Below the pieces are notes generated by a model. That model ran no database searches. It had not been told where the DNA came from and worked only from the letters and a program-made list of their open reading frames with translations. From NCBI GenBank assembly GCA_020205615.1, contig CM035160.1, positions 3,264,437 through 3,328,436 on the forward strand: 64,000 nt of DNA. The letters are read 5' to 3'. How positions within the stretch are numbered: position 1 is the stretch's first letter; each line of letters starts with the position of its first letter. The position numbers and the translations under genes are program-made. Shown in pieces: positions 36,201-46,706 of the stretch. Source of the DNA: Panax quinquefolius. Its lineage: Eukaryota; Streptophyta; Magnoliopsida; Apiales; Araliaceae.

Positions 36201-39200
36201 GGATTAAATCAACATTTCTTCGCAACTATTCCGAGAAATTGTGGGCGCGAGGAGAATTCTTGCAAGAATAAGGGCTTTTTTCCGGTATACAGCTCCGCGT
36301 AGTTCGTCAAATTTGAAAAAAATGGAGGTTCGGGTGCGGCGGGATACACCACATATTAAAATATTAAATATATAAATATATTTATATAATTTTATATATT
36401 TATAACATAAAAAAGATATGTTTGGAAAGAAATATAGTATCACTTAGCAGTCAACAATTAATAATAACCACGAACCAACATCACTCAACATTTATTACCA
36501 GCACCATTAAACATTTAGCAGGTCTAGCACCACTTAACATTTATAACCAGCAGCACTCAACATTTATAGCCAGCACCCCTAAGCATTTATAGCCAGTAGA
36601 CCTAACACCACTCGAACATTAAAAATTCAAATTTTAAAGTTCCTATTACGTCATGACTAAGTTACTTATAAACTATTAGACTCGGCAATTAAAAAGGTAT
36701 GCAATAAACCCATCGGCCGTTGAACACTATCAACTCCAACTTCCAACAAACCCATAACAAAATAAAGAAGAGAAAGAAAAGTAAAGAGAGAGAAAGGAGC
36801 AACACAGAGGAAAAAGAGAAAAGAGCAAAGATGTGCACAACAAGAATAGAGAAGAGAAGAGGAGAAAAAGAGAAGAGAGAGATAGAAACCATACCTCCCC
36901 TTCATAAAGATTAAGACATAAGCCCTAAAAGGTACATTTGTTCCAAAATAGCAAACCTAATTCCCTATTTTTCTTTTTCTTTTTCTTTTTCTTTTTTTGG
37001 GGTGTTCATATTTACCAATCATGCTACTGTCGCACCCCCAAATTGCAACCCGACACACTCGAGCAAGGAAACAAGGGGATAAGGCTAACGCCGCACCCCG
37101 TTAACACTCCCCACGCGCCCCATGTACATTTTACTAAATTAGTGTCCTGACTAAAGTAAAATTCATTAAAATTTAAAAATCTTATCAAATTACGTTGTTT
37201 AATTGTTTTAAATTAGTTGTGAATTTAGTTGAATAATAATAGATTTCTTAGTAAATTGGTGTCATAAATAAATTAAAATTTGAATTTCAAATTTCTATTC
37301 AGACTGCTATTTCAAGAAAATTCTTTATTTAAATTGACAATACAATTAAATCCTACTATATAATTTCATTATTTACCTAATTAAAAATTTAATAACATAA
37401 TAATTATATTCTCAAAGTCCCAATAACTTTAAACTACATTCAATTAATTATCTTAATTTTGAGCGAATAAACCTCTATCCATGTGGTCAGTGCTTCGCAT
37501 GAGGTTGGTAAGCTTGTTTCTAATATAAAGAACTTCCCACAACTCTAAGTGCCCACTCAAATCATCCAGGTTATTCATAAACGATTAAATCCTTGACATA
37601 AACCTATAATACTTTAATTTTATTAAAGCCATAAATACAAACATAATCAAGTAACACAGCGACCGACCTGCATATTTATAAACTGATTAATCTACTTATC
37701 CCAGCAGAACAACATCTACACAATTCAACTACTGAACTTGCCTGATCAAGCTCACGAATCTTGGTTTACTTTTTTATTTTTTTTCCTTACAATAGACTAA
37801 TATTTCCTTATTGATAGATTTTAAAATGTGTTCATCAAAATAACTTCATAATCTTCCCCTGAATCAGATATGGGGGAAATAGTTTCTAGTAAAGTAATAT
37901 GCTCCTATAGTCAGAGAATCCAAATACTAGGTTGAAAATAATCATGAAAGAATATAATAACCAAAGAAGCCCAAGCATGATTGTTACCTGTTCAAAGGTT
38001 CCCCGGTGATAAGAAGAGATCACATGGCAATCATCTGAAGCAGAACATGCCATGACATACTTACGGAAGTCATCAAGGCTGCTTTGATGTGTGCGAAAAG
38101 CATTGACTTTTGCGCCAGCACAGTGAGCTAAGCACACAACCTTCCCAAAGGAGATGCCTTTAGCTTTAACCTTTTCCAAAGGTTCGCAACAGTCCAGCAT
38201 AGATTCATCAAACCATCTCCAAGGCCCTGTGCATAAAAGTTCCATGGCACAAGATGTATCATTTACCGAGTGACTGATATCAAGAAGAAAATGGTAGAAT
38301 TTAAGAATCAAAATTCAGAATTTAAGAAAGCCAAGAAGCTTAAAATGAGGTAACGTGCCTGCAATTGTCCAAAATCGATATTTTTATACCTTTTTTAAAT
38401 AAGTGAAATACAAGCACTCATATCTCAACCAAGCGTCAGTGCTCCACCTCCACTTTTGGAGGTGACTAGGTATATATAATTCAAGCTTAGCTAAAGTGCT
38501 GGCATTTTTGTTTAGACAGAAACCTTTGAGAATACTGTCAGAATTAATACTTAATTTAGGCACACTCAACAAAGTGTAAAATGGGGTTTACAATACATGC
38601 TAAAAAAACAAATAAATTAGTAAGGCATATTACTCGATGGTATTCAGTACATTTACTGATTTTCATTAGTTATACAACTTTTAGTTACAGAGTCACCCTT
38701 TAGAAACCTTGCTAGACACATCCAAAATTAACGAAAGAATTAAAATTGGGTACATGAAAATTATACTTCTACCAAGGTTTTTGACAGAGTGAACTTTTCA
38801 TAGTATCTGTCATCATTTTTCATTCTACTGAAGAGAAAAGTAACAAGTCTGATCCAGAACAGATTCACCAATAAGTAATTGTAATACATCGTACACGCGC
38901 ATATTTTTTGGCCCCACATATAGGTAAAATAGCAGGGATATATTTTTGAATTATATAATAGTTATTGAAAATAAATATATAATTTTGTTTGTGTATCTAT
39001 TGGAGAAAATCTAACAGTATTGAGTACGCATGAACACATAGGGGAAATTCATGTGGACATACATCAAATCAAGTTGTCAAAAGCCACTCAGCACAATCGC
39101 TTAGCTATTAGCACATTAGTTTGATGGCTCTGGGTGGTGAGGCTACAAACCAACAAAAGTATATCTTTCAAGGGCTGTCTAAACTGCCTGCAAAGCCATA

Positions 39201-41939
39201 TAGATATATTTACACGCAACAAAGAGTTGCATAACAATGCAATCTCTCTAAATCTTAGGCCAAAATGTTTCACATGGTTTTTCCTTGTCATGTCAAATCT
39301 TGAGCACTAATTGAGACAAGTTAAGCACATTCATTAACTACCAGTCTACAACTACTTGATAAAATGAAGGTTACCTTTCCATTTTCTACCGGGATCAATA
39401 GCCAGGGCATTCAAGACCATGGCAAGGCTGGCTAAACCACAATATGCAGGTTCTGATTGTGTCTGAAAATAAGAGATCAACTTAAAAAAGCCTTCCATCA
39501 TCCCACCTTGAATGGCCTCAATGAAAAGTTGCTGTGGTTCCGGGACATAAACCAAGATTAATTACTCAAAATCAGGCGATAATTTGAAAGAGATGATCCA
39601 TTTCACGACACGTATCTATAATATAAACACCGATAAAAAGAAAGACCCAACCTTGCTCTATTTTCATAAAAACAAAACCATTTACAATTTTGTTTGCTTC
39701 ATTATAAAAAATCAAGTAAGCAAAAAAAATGTCTCTAAAGACTAGAATCTCCTAAAGCTAATTCAAAATCAATAAAAGGAGTGAGAATCCACCCAAAGAA
39801 TATATGAAACAAAATATAAGGTCTTGCAAGGAATTGAATAGGGATTGTAAACATTTTGTTGAGTTACTCCTCGAATCCTATTCAGAAAAGAATTGCTATT
39901 ATGGAACGAAAGATGTCATATTTTTAATAGGATATTTATTATATGTTGGAGTCTAATTATGAGAAGGAATCTTATTTTTTGTAGGAGTTTTATTTTGAAA
40001 GTATCCTATTTTGAATAGGAAGAGGAGAATTGTGGGTACTTTATAAATAGAGTATTAAGCTGAGTTGTTGAGAGAGGGTGTGAGTGGGTTTTGTGTTTGT
40101 GTGAGGGAGAGTTTTTGCAGCTTTTATATTCTATGCAAAAAAGTTGTATTGTGAGTGAGAGGGTTTTTGCTGCTTTTAGTCTGTGCAAAAAGTTGTGTCG
40201 TGATATTGTGGAACTTCAAGTTTTAGGGCGTAAAACTTGAGAGGATCATTGCAAGCCAATTATTTTGATATAGTGGAAATTCGAAGTTTGGCCTGTGATT
40301 TTTCCCTTTAAGGGTTTTCCACATTAAATCTTCTGTTATTTTCTCTCTTTATTATTTTATTGTATGGTTTGCGTTAATTTAATTCCTAGAGCTAGGTTGA
40401 TTGGATCCAAGGTAGAGGGGAATTAGTCACATTGGTGTGACACATGGTATCAAGAGAGTGAAGATTGAAAGAGTTGAAGATGTTCATTGTGATGTTGATG
40501 AACAAGAGAGTTTGCGCTTATATAGGATCGTCGTTGCAGTCGCTTGATGATGAAAATGACGATGCTGATGAAGATGAAGACAACGATGTTGATTATGACG
40601 CTATTGAAAAAGATGATAATGTTAAAAAAAAAAAAAAAAAAAGATGATGATGGTAACTATAATGCAAGTAATGTGGATGACGTCGATGACGTGGATGATA
40701 TGGATGATGCAGATAATGCGGGTAATGCGGATGATGTGTATTATGCAGATGATGCAAATGATGCAAAGAATAATGCAGATGATGGTGGCGACTACGACAA
40801 TGGTGACAGTGATGAATTTGAAGTGTTTGCGTATTTGAGTCGAGGGAGGAATTGTTGAGTTACTCCTCAAATCCTATTAAAAAAAGAATTGTTATTATGG
40901 AACGAAAGGAATCTTATTTTTTGTAGGAGTTTTATTTTGAAAATGTCTTATTTTGAATAGGAAGAGGAGAATTGTGGGTACTCTATAAATTGAGTATTAT
41001 GTTGAGTTGTTTAAGTGTAACACAATCAAAAGTCATGTAGCATTCAAAGAGTTAAAGAGAGGGTGTGAATGAGTTTTGTGTTTGTGTGAGGGGGAGGATT
41101 TTTGTAGCTTTTATATTCCCCGCAAAAAAGTTGTATAACGAATGAGAGGGTCTTTGCAGCTTTTAGTCCGTAAAAAAGTTGTATTGTGAATGAGAGGGTT
41201 AGTTTTTAGTTCGTGATACTGTGGAACCTCAAGTTTTAGGGCTTAAAACTTGAAAGGATTATTGTAAGCCCATTATTGTGATATAGTGGAGATTCGAAGT
41301 TTGGTCTATGATTTATCTCTTTAAAGGTTTTCCACATTAAATCTTTTGTTGTTTTATCTCTTTTATTTTAACACATTCAACTTGGAGAAGAACCGTCACC
41401 CAATACCCGAGATTACTACACGCTACAGCTAAACAGACAAAATGGAGAGATGACAAAAAAGATAAGACAACTCAAAATTAGAAAGGAGCTTCACATCTCC
41501 TGTTGGACCAAATTTCACCAAAACCAGTGACCAAACTGATAGAAAATTCAGATACACTAAGCGTACAACTAAAGCAAGATCTCTAAAATATTGAAAGCTA
41601 TGCTAACATCTTAATTTTCATTCCATCACTAGCGAATTTTCCTTCAACACATATCACGCAACTAATGAACTAAACGACAATAAATTAAAAGCGCCAATTG
41701 GACTAAAAAACGAATCAAATCAAAAGAACCCTTTACAAAACACCGAATAAAACTAAATTCGTCGGAATAACTAATACAGACGCCGGAAGTTCAGTATACT
41801 AGTATAAAACCTAATTCTCAACAGAAATTTGATTGAATTAAAAGAACGAAAGAGAAAAACATACTTTTCCTTCGGCTGAAGCAAAATCGATGGCAGGAGG
41901 AGATGGAAGGATGCGTCGATATAAACCAGCCATCGCCAT
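30279..41939 (-). CDS. PCS1: Phytochelatin synthase (glutathione gamma-glutamylcysteinyltransferase)
   Basis: Eight exons join in frame to 503 residues: 41865-41939, 39375-39531, 37988-38226, 33912-34075, 32546-32597, 31768-31995, 31134-31643 and 30279-30365. The cytosolic enzyme transfers gamma-Glu-Cys between glutathiones in the presence of heavy metals to make phytochelatins. The N-terminal catalytic domain contains [32 protein letters not shown] and [19 protein letters not shown]. Counting from the start gives Cys56, His162 and Asp180, the same numbers as the Arabidopsis PCS1 triad. The C-terminal part is Cys-rich, with CC pairs and [12 protein letters not shown]. Exon 5 is only 52 bp. 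Introns 1-4 are large and hold transposons (TRIM, duplicated MITE). All introns are GT-AG and the frame is open throughout, so the gene looks functional. Length is slightly above the usual ~485. Confidence 0.97.
32733..33016. mobile_element. Possible MITE in phytochelatin synthase intron 4
   Basis: The left part (GGGCAAATTACACTTGACTC, then GGTTTACTTCGA) and the reverse complement of the right part (GGGGAATTGGCAGTTTACCC, GGTTTACCTCGA) are imperfect inverted repeats. Part of its middle (CAAACAAACATAGCCTT) recurs at about 49287 in the CRIB gene. No target duplication was identified. Confidence 0.45.
34294..34630. mobile_element. Stowaway-like MITE in phytochelatin synthase intron 3
   Basis: The left end TACTCCGACCGTCCCATAAT and the reverse complement of the right end, TACACTCCCTTTGTCCCATA, match the Stowaway terminal pattern with TA on each side. 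The right half is included in the tandem duplication described next. Confidence 0.75.
34522..35299. repeat. 389-bp tandem duplication in phytochelatin synthase intron 3
   Basis: Copy 1 (34522-34910) starts CTCAATTTTTAAACTTGGGC and copy 2 (34911-35299) starts CTCCATTTTTAAACTTGGGC. Both run through the MITE end, GATAATATATGCTCTTATCC and GGGGCAGAAAGATC with only scattered differences. One breakpoint lies inside the MITE. Confidence 0.92.
36476..36620. repeat. Short minisatellite in phytochelatin synthase intron 3
   Basis: About six imperfect copies, 25-30 bp each, of a unit like AGCACCACTCAACATTTATA. Confidence 0.75.
39857..41373 (+). mobile_element. TRIM-like non-autonomous LTR element in phytochelatin synthase intron 1
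   Basis: Direct repeats start TGTTGAGTTACTCCTCGAAT at 39857 and TGTTGAGTTACTCCTCAAAT at 40853. The 5' LTR ends near 40444, directly before TGGTATCAAGAG, which fits an initiator tRNA-Met primer site. GAGTCGAGGGAGGAAT, a polypurine tract, precedes the second repeat. Flanks are CATTT (39852-39856) and CATTC (41374-41378), a one-mismatch target duplication. Only about 400 bp lies between the repeats, with no pol. Both LTRs carry a TATA box (TTTATAAATAGAG at about 40041, CTATAAATTGAG at about 40982). Transcription from it would be antisense to the host gene. The 3' LTR is about 65 bp shorter. Confidence 0.85.
40465..40857 (+). other. Asp-rich low-complexity reading frame inside the TRIM-like element
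   Basis: A GATGAT-rich stretch at 40545-40800 encodes Asp/Ala/Asn-rich sequence, interrupted by an A-run at 40623-40642 that shifts the frame. It ends in [15 protein letters not shown] just before the polypurine tract. No domain is recognised. It could be simple-sequence expansion rather than a gene. Confidence 0.4.
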
Positions 41940-42866
41940 TTTCGATCGATCGATATACACTGTGATTTTTCTCTGAATAAATATAGTATAAACACGCACA
42001 GCTTTTGACTACACAAAATTGAGTAGTGTGGCGTTAGAAACCCGCGTAATTTTAATTTATATTGTGTAAATAAAGGGAAAGAAACTTTAATAGAAAAATA
42101 AAACTACCTATAAAGTTTTGGGGAAGTTTCAAAAATGTTTCAGACGTTTAATCCGATCACTTGCGCTCTAAACTAAATTTTTTTTCAAAAATACTCTTAA
42201 CATTACAAAAATCAGGTCACTCGTGCCCAAGTTAACAAATCTGCTACATAGACTAACATGACATCTAAATTTGCTGACAAGGCATGAACACCTCATCTAA
42301 TTTTTCTGACACGTGTCAATCACGTCAAAAATAAATTAACATTTGTTTGTTTAATTGGCATTTTTTTAACAGGAAGGGTATATTTGAGTTACGTTTTATA
42401 ACGTTAAGGGTACTTTTGAGAAAAAAAAATTAGTTTAAGGTGCAAGTGAGATATTGAGATAAACGTCAGGGGCATTTTTGAACCTTTGTCCAAAGTTTGG
42501 GTGCATCATGCATGAGGTTTTGAGATATATTTTTATGAGAAATAAAAATGTTAAAATTTCAATTGAATATAACAAAAAAATACTTTAATAAAGTAATTTA
42601 ACGGTGACCGATGTTGTCATTTTCACACCAAAAATAACGTCTAGTCATTTCAAAGAACACTTGCCCCCCCTCCTTCGTCTTACCTTACCGTGGCTGCTGG
42701 CACGGAGTTAGCCTCTTGTTCACTCTACTGTTGACTTAGTTAAAGTCCCACTTTCTTTCTTTCTTTCTTTTGAAAACCGATAAATACACAACAAAAAATA
42801 AATTTTTACATAAAAATTATCATTATTGAAGGTTGTTATTCTTATAGCGACGATTTTCACCATCGC
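41940..42866. other. Region upstream of phytochelatin synthase
   Basis: It must contain the phytochelatin synthase promoter. A MITE-like inverted-repeat element occupies 42121-42491. A TTTC microsatellite (TTTCTTTCTTTCTTT) lies near 42753. No further coding sequence is seen. Confidence 0.5.
42121..42491. mobile_element. MITE with ~100-bp inverted repeats (MULE-like)
   Basis: The left arm GGGAAGTTTCAAAAATG and the reverse complement of the right arm GGACAAAGGTTCAAAAATG begin long imperfect inverted repeats that include GACGTTTA, CACTTGC and AAACTAA blocks. Flanks AAAGTTTTG and AAAGTTTGG resemble a 9-bp target duplication with one mismatch. There is no coding capacity. Confidence 0.7.
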
Positions 42867-44201
42867 TGTAAGACCCCAACTTATTATTAATGAAATTTAA
42901 TTTTCTCTATTTATTATTTTGAAATAGTAAGGGTTGATGTGATTAATGTGGATAGTTAGGGGTAAAATACGCAAATATTTCAAAATAAGCAAGTGGTTAT
43001 AAAATATTCATTGTTGTCGGGGAATATTCGTTTGGTCGTGGAATATTAGATTTGTCGGGGAATATTCAGACGACGGTAGCGGTATGTGTGGGCCCCATAA
43101 TGTGAAAGCGATTGGATGAAGAAAGCGACAAATATAAGTGGTTTAAAAATAACTGGCGTAGTTATTACCATTAATCTTGTTAAAATACCCGGTGGTTAAA
43201 ACACAGAAGACTGCGGTATTGCACCAATTGTTGATTCTTACGTAGAAGGCACTACTACTCAATAATGGTTACGTAATTATTGCATCAAAGATTTTATTGA
43301 GTTAATAATTCTTTGCGTTGATATTTTATATTGTTGTTGTTTCAATAATTGTCATTACACAGTATTTTTCATTATCGAAGCAATAATTCATATTATCTGA
43401 ATAATATTATTAGATAACATTATTGGCAATGTCTAGAAAGTTCGTCAAGGAGAGGTTTGGTCACCTAATTCAAGCATGTACCAAGAAGAAGAAATTCTTA
43501 TTGGAAAGTTCTCTTCTCTGAACCCGCTGCTGGTTGTCAATATCATGATTCTGTAATATTATTTGTGAATAATTAATTATTGATTCATATGATGAGAAAA
43601 ATATTGATTTTATGTGGATATAGATGGAGAAAAATTTTAATGTGACAATTGTTGAAAATTGAAATTTTATATTTTTCTGATAAAATAATTCTTTTAAATA
43701 TATTATTATATTTTAATAATATAATAATGGTGATATTTTTACAACGAATGTGGGATATATGAGTATACGAGGAGGAAGAGTATTTTTGTTGTAATAAATG
43801 TTTAAAACATGTTAAACATGTCAGTGGACCCCATTTATTGACTGAAATTTGATTATAGCTTGTAAAATCCCCCGTTTGTGGATTTCGGTCAATTTCTGTT
43901 TGGAATTTGGAAAAACTTTCTTCTGCAAAGTTGTAGAGAATTGAATTTCCTATAAAAACTCATGAGATTCGAATTTTCTGATAGAAGGGCTATTTATTAT
44001 GAATTATTGAAGTTAGGAAGTTCAAATAATTGATTTTGGAAGTTTAAAATATTTTAAATAATAAAAACGTTTTTGTTTGTTTTGTGGGCTACAACATGTG
44101 CATAATGAGCTGAGATCAGATCTAGGAAGGTGGGCGAGAAATCTTAATATATATATTAATATTATATTAATTTTTCTGCTTTTGGTGTTCTAAGCGATTT
44201 T

Positions 44202-44214
44202 CCTATAAATAGGG
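44202..44214 (+). promoter_or_regulatory. LTR TATA box
   Basis: CCTATAAATAGGG. The other copies carry the same box on the minus strand (rc of CTCTATTTATAGG near 25431), which fixes the LTR orientation. Confidence 0.7.
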
Positions 44215-44921
44215 CTTGGGTTATAATTGAAAATCACACCGTAAACTCAAGTTTCTCTCTCTATATTATCGAGCGTATTCTTGTGAGTATTTTGAGTATA
44301 CTTTGAGTATTGTTAGACGGTGGAAGTTCCTTCAAAGACTATACCCGGTATTCCAAATTTAGTATCTTAATCTTTCGAGGTAAGGGATGTTATTTTCTTC
44401 TCAAATGATATTATTTCTTCAATATCATTATCTTTGAAATATTGGTTGAAACTTTTATCAAATTTAGAACTTTTTCATGTGGGGTTACTATTCATGAGTT
44501 CTTATTCACGAGTTACTATTCATGAGTTACTATTCATGAGTTCTTATTCACGTAGTCTTATTCATGAAGCGTGAAGATGTTTTTTTGTGGAATTTCTATC
44601 TTTGTGTGTGAGTTACTATTCACGATATCTAAGACTATTCACGATACTAAGACTATTCACGATATCGATTAATTATTCAATAGAAAAATGAAATTTCTTC
44701 TCTTTGTCCAAAATATCTATTCGGATACTAGCTTTGATTGTATCCATGTTTTGATCATTCTTGAATTTTACACCACCGTGATTATTTTTGAGGTATTTTT
44801 GGACATGGATAAAACAAAGTACGAATCCTTAATCCTTAATCCTTGTCATTTTGTTTCCTTTGGATTCGTTTCTTTAAAAATATTTTTCATCATCCTCGGT
44901 CTTAAATGATTATATTATTGA

Positions 44922-45050
44922 ATATCTTTGGCACGTAGTGCAAAGATGAATGATTTCAAGAATATCTTTGGTCGTAGTACAAAGATGAGCAGTGTTTAGA
45001 TGAACATGAATTAATCGATGAATATCTTTGGCACGTAGTGCAAAGATGAA
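44922..45050 (+). repeat. Three hairpin motifs in the LTR transcript region
   Basis: ATCTTTGGCACGTAGTGCAA plus AGAT at 44924 and 45024, and a variant at 44964. Each folds as stem ATCTTTG/CAAAGAT. In two copies CAC/GTG extends the stem past one bulged G to a GTA loop. Confidence 0.8.
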
Positions 45051-45639
45051 TATTTGATTCGGATGTATATTGATTGATGTTACGGGGATAAAAGATAGAG
45101 CGATGAACTTTTAAATTCATACATAGAAGATAGTAGTTTGCATTCTCTACTTAACTCTTCTAATGAATTATTATTTCATTGCGAATATTGATTTAAAATT
45201 TGTTGTCTATCAGATTCTATTAGATTTTTCCTCGTTGAAGACTAACGATAATTTGTTGTATATTATCTTAGTCATAATATTCTTTCTTGGGCTAGTTGAG
45301 CTCACCCTTTTTCTTTTTGTTCCATTTTTCTCGGGAGGCGAGAATATAAGCGAAATGCAGTCGGGGTATGGAATGAAGGTTCTAGAGAGAGTTGTTTAGT
45401 AGTCCTCACCATTTTTGTAAAATAATGTATCAATAAATGTGATGAGGATTTATTTGAGTATAGATATTGTACAGAAGATAATATTTGTATTTAAACTCAC
45501 ATTTTTCTTGTTGTAATAATAAAGTTGTAGTTATTTCTGTACCATGTATTGACAACTCAGAATGGGTGATGTATACCTATTTTGGGGGCGTCACAATCGC
45601 TATACATCTATAGCCACACTTTTTATTTTATTTTTTGTG

Positions 45640-45765
45640 AATTTTCACACACCCACAGCACACTCACACACCCAAGAATTGAAAGAATCGAACCCTTTAC
45701 CTCATGGAAACCATAAGTAAGAGTTACCTTTGAGCCAATAACCATACGGCTTATAGCGACATTGT
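45640..45765 (-). mobile_element. tRNA-derived SINE-like sequence
   Basis: On the minus strand TGGCTCAAAGGTAAC (45723-45737) resembles an A box and GGGTTCGATTC (45685-45695) is a strong B box match at tRNA-like spacing. A GT-rich segment (GGGTGTGTGAGTGTG) follows, then an A-rich end. No target duplication was resolved. Confidence 0.55.
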
Positions 45766-46221
45766 TCATATGGAAATATCAACAAATGTGAACAATTTCC
45801 TTTCTTTTTTATATTTATAAATTAAAAACGGTTTTTTTTTACTATTTGTGGGAAGGTCCATGATGCAACATATGTTTAGTTAAATAGAATAAAATCTATA
45901 AAGACTGTACGGCGTCTAATAAAATCTATCAATCTAGGAGTTTTGATTGTATTCAAATTATAAAATGGATTTTACTATAGTAAATAATAGGCAAAACGCA
46001 CTTTTTCAGCCCTGTGGTTGTAGTGTTTTAAGCAATTAGTCATTATGCTTTTAAAATATTCAATTAGTCCACTGTATTTTTTAAAAATGTTCAATCAAGC
46101 CATTCCGTCCAATTTAAAATTGGGCCAATTTTCCTACGTGGCTTTTGAAAAATAAAATAAAATAAATTATTTCCTACGTGGCGGTACCGACTGCAAAATT
46201 CACTTTGTTTTATTGTAGTTG

Positions 46222-46570
46222 AGAGAGAGATGGGCTCGATTGAGGTGTCACGGACATCCCGCAGCGGAGATAGTCGAGAGGAGGAAGCGAGGATGTCGGA
46301 GGACTTCTAGGAGGCAAATGAGTTGGGTGGAACATTAGTTTAGTGGGAGGGTAAGGGTGTTCGAAGGAGAGGTTAGGAATGGATTTGAGAGTTAGGGTTT
46401 GGTCGTTGAAGGAAACGACGTCGACTCGGTTGGTGAATTCCTCAATAAAGCTTCCAAGAGCTATGCGGTGGTGAGGTGTCAAGAGATCGCCATGGCGTAG
46501 AGAGTGTGGGGGATTCATATGTGACGAGGGTTTCCGATCCGAGATGAGATTCTTGGGTTGAATTCTCCAT
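46222..46570 (-). pseudogene. TTG1: Captured N-terminal fragment of a TTG1/AN11-type WD40 gene
   Basis: From the ATG at 46570 the minus strand encodes [20 protein letters not shown], the start typical of TTG1/AN11 proteins. In other frames follow [20 protein letters not shown] and [18 protein letters not shown], then [10 protein letters not shown] near the end. At least two frameshifts separate these blocks, so no intact protein is made. TTG1 is the WD40 partner of MYB and bHLH factors in anthocyanin, seed-coat and trichome control. Only about the first 110 codons are present. The fragment lies wholly between the inverted repeats of the Pack-MULE. Confidence 0.88.
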
Positions 46571-46706
46571 CTTTTGTTTGTGTCGATAAATTGTGCAATA
46601 AGAGGAAATTATGGTTTTTTACGTTTTGCAAGAAATGGGAATCATGGTTTAGAAATGGTGAGGAGAAGGATGTGTGAATTTTGGATGCCATCTTCAATTG
46701 GTCCAA
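46571..46706 (-). pseudogene. Second gene-like piece upstream of the TTG1 fragment
   Basis: An ATG at 46691 opens MASKIHTSFSSPFLNHDS, a Ser-rich stretch like a plastid transit peptide. It runs into the TTG1 fragment in a different frame. It could be a separate captured exon, or simply the 5' leader of the source TTG1 gene. Confidence 0.4.

Larger units (their letters stand above)
42867..45595 (+). mobile_element. Solo LTR, 2729 bp, with perfect 5-bp target duplication
   Basis: It starts TGTAAGACCCCAAC and ends TTTTGGGGGCGTCACA. ATCGC flanks both ends (42862-42866 and 45596-45600). A promoter is visible: CCTATAAATAGGG at 44202-44214. Hence U3 is about 1.35 kb and R-U5 about 1.35 kb. The long LTR and its CCCC/GGGG ends resemble LTRs of plant chromovirus elements, which is an inference. 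Same family as the nested copies at 22018-27099. The host site is itself palindromic (TATAGCGACGATTTTCACCA with CGCTATA). Confidence 0.93.

Noticed and set aside
36666..36914. Overlapping frames with Phe/Leu-rich or Lys/Glu-rich sequence
   Set aside because: They arise from a GAGAAAGAA purine-rich tract in an intron of phytochelatin synthase.
40544..40870. Met/Ile/Asp-rich frames on both strands
   Set aside because: All come from the GATGAT-rich low-complexity part of the TRIM-like element; no start context or domain.
46210..46706. Possible functional small gene in the Pack-MULE
   Set aside because: Homology to TTG1 is spread over different frames and stops before the WD40 repeats are complete, so it is a broken fragment.
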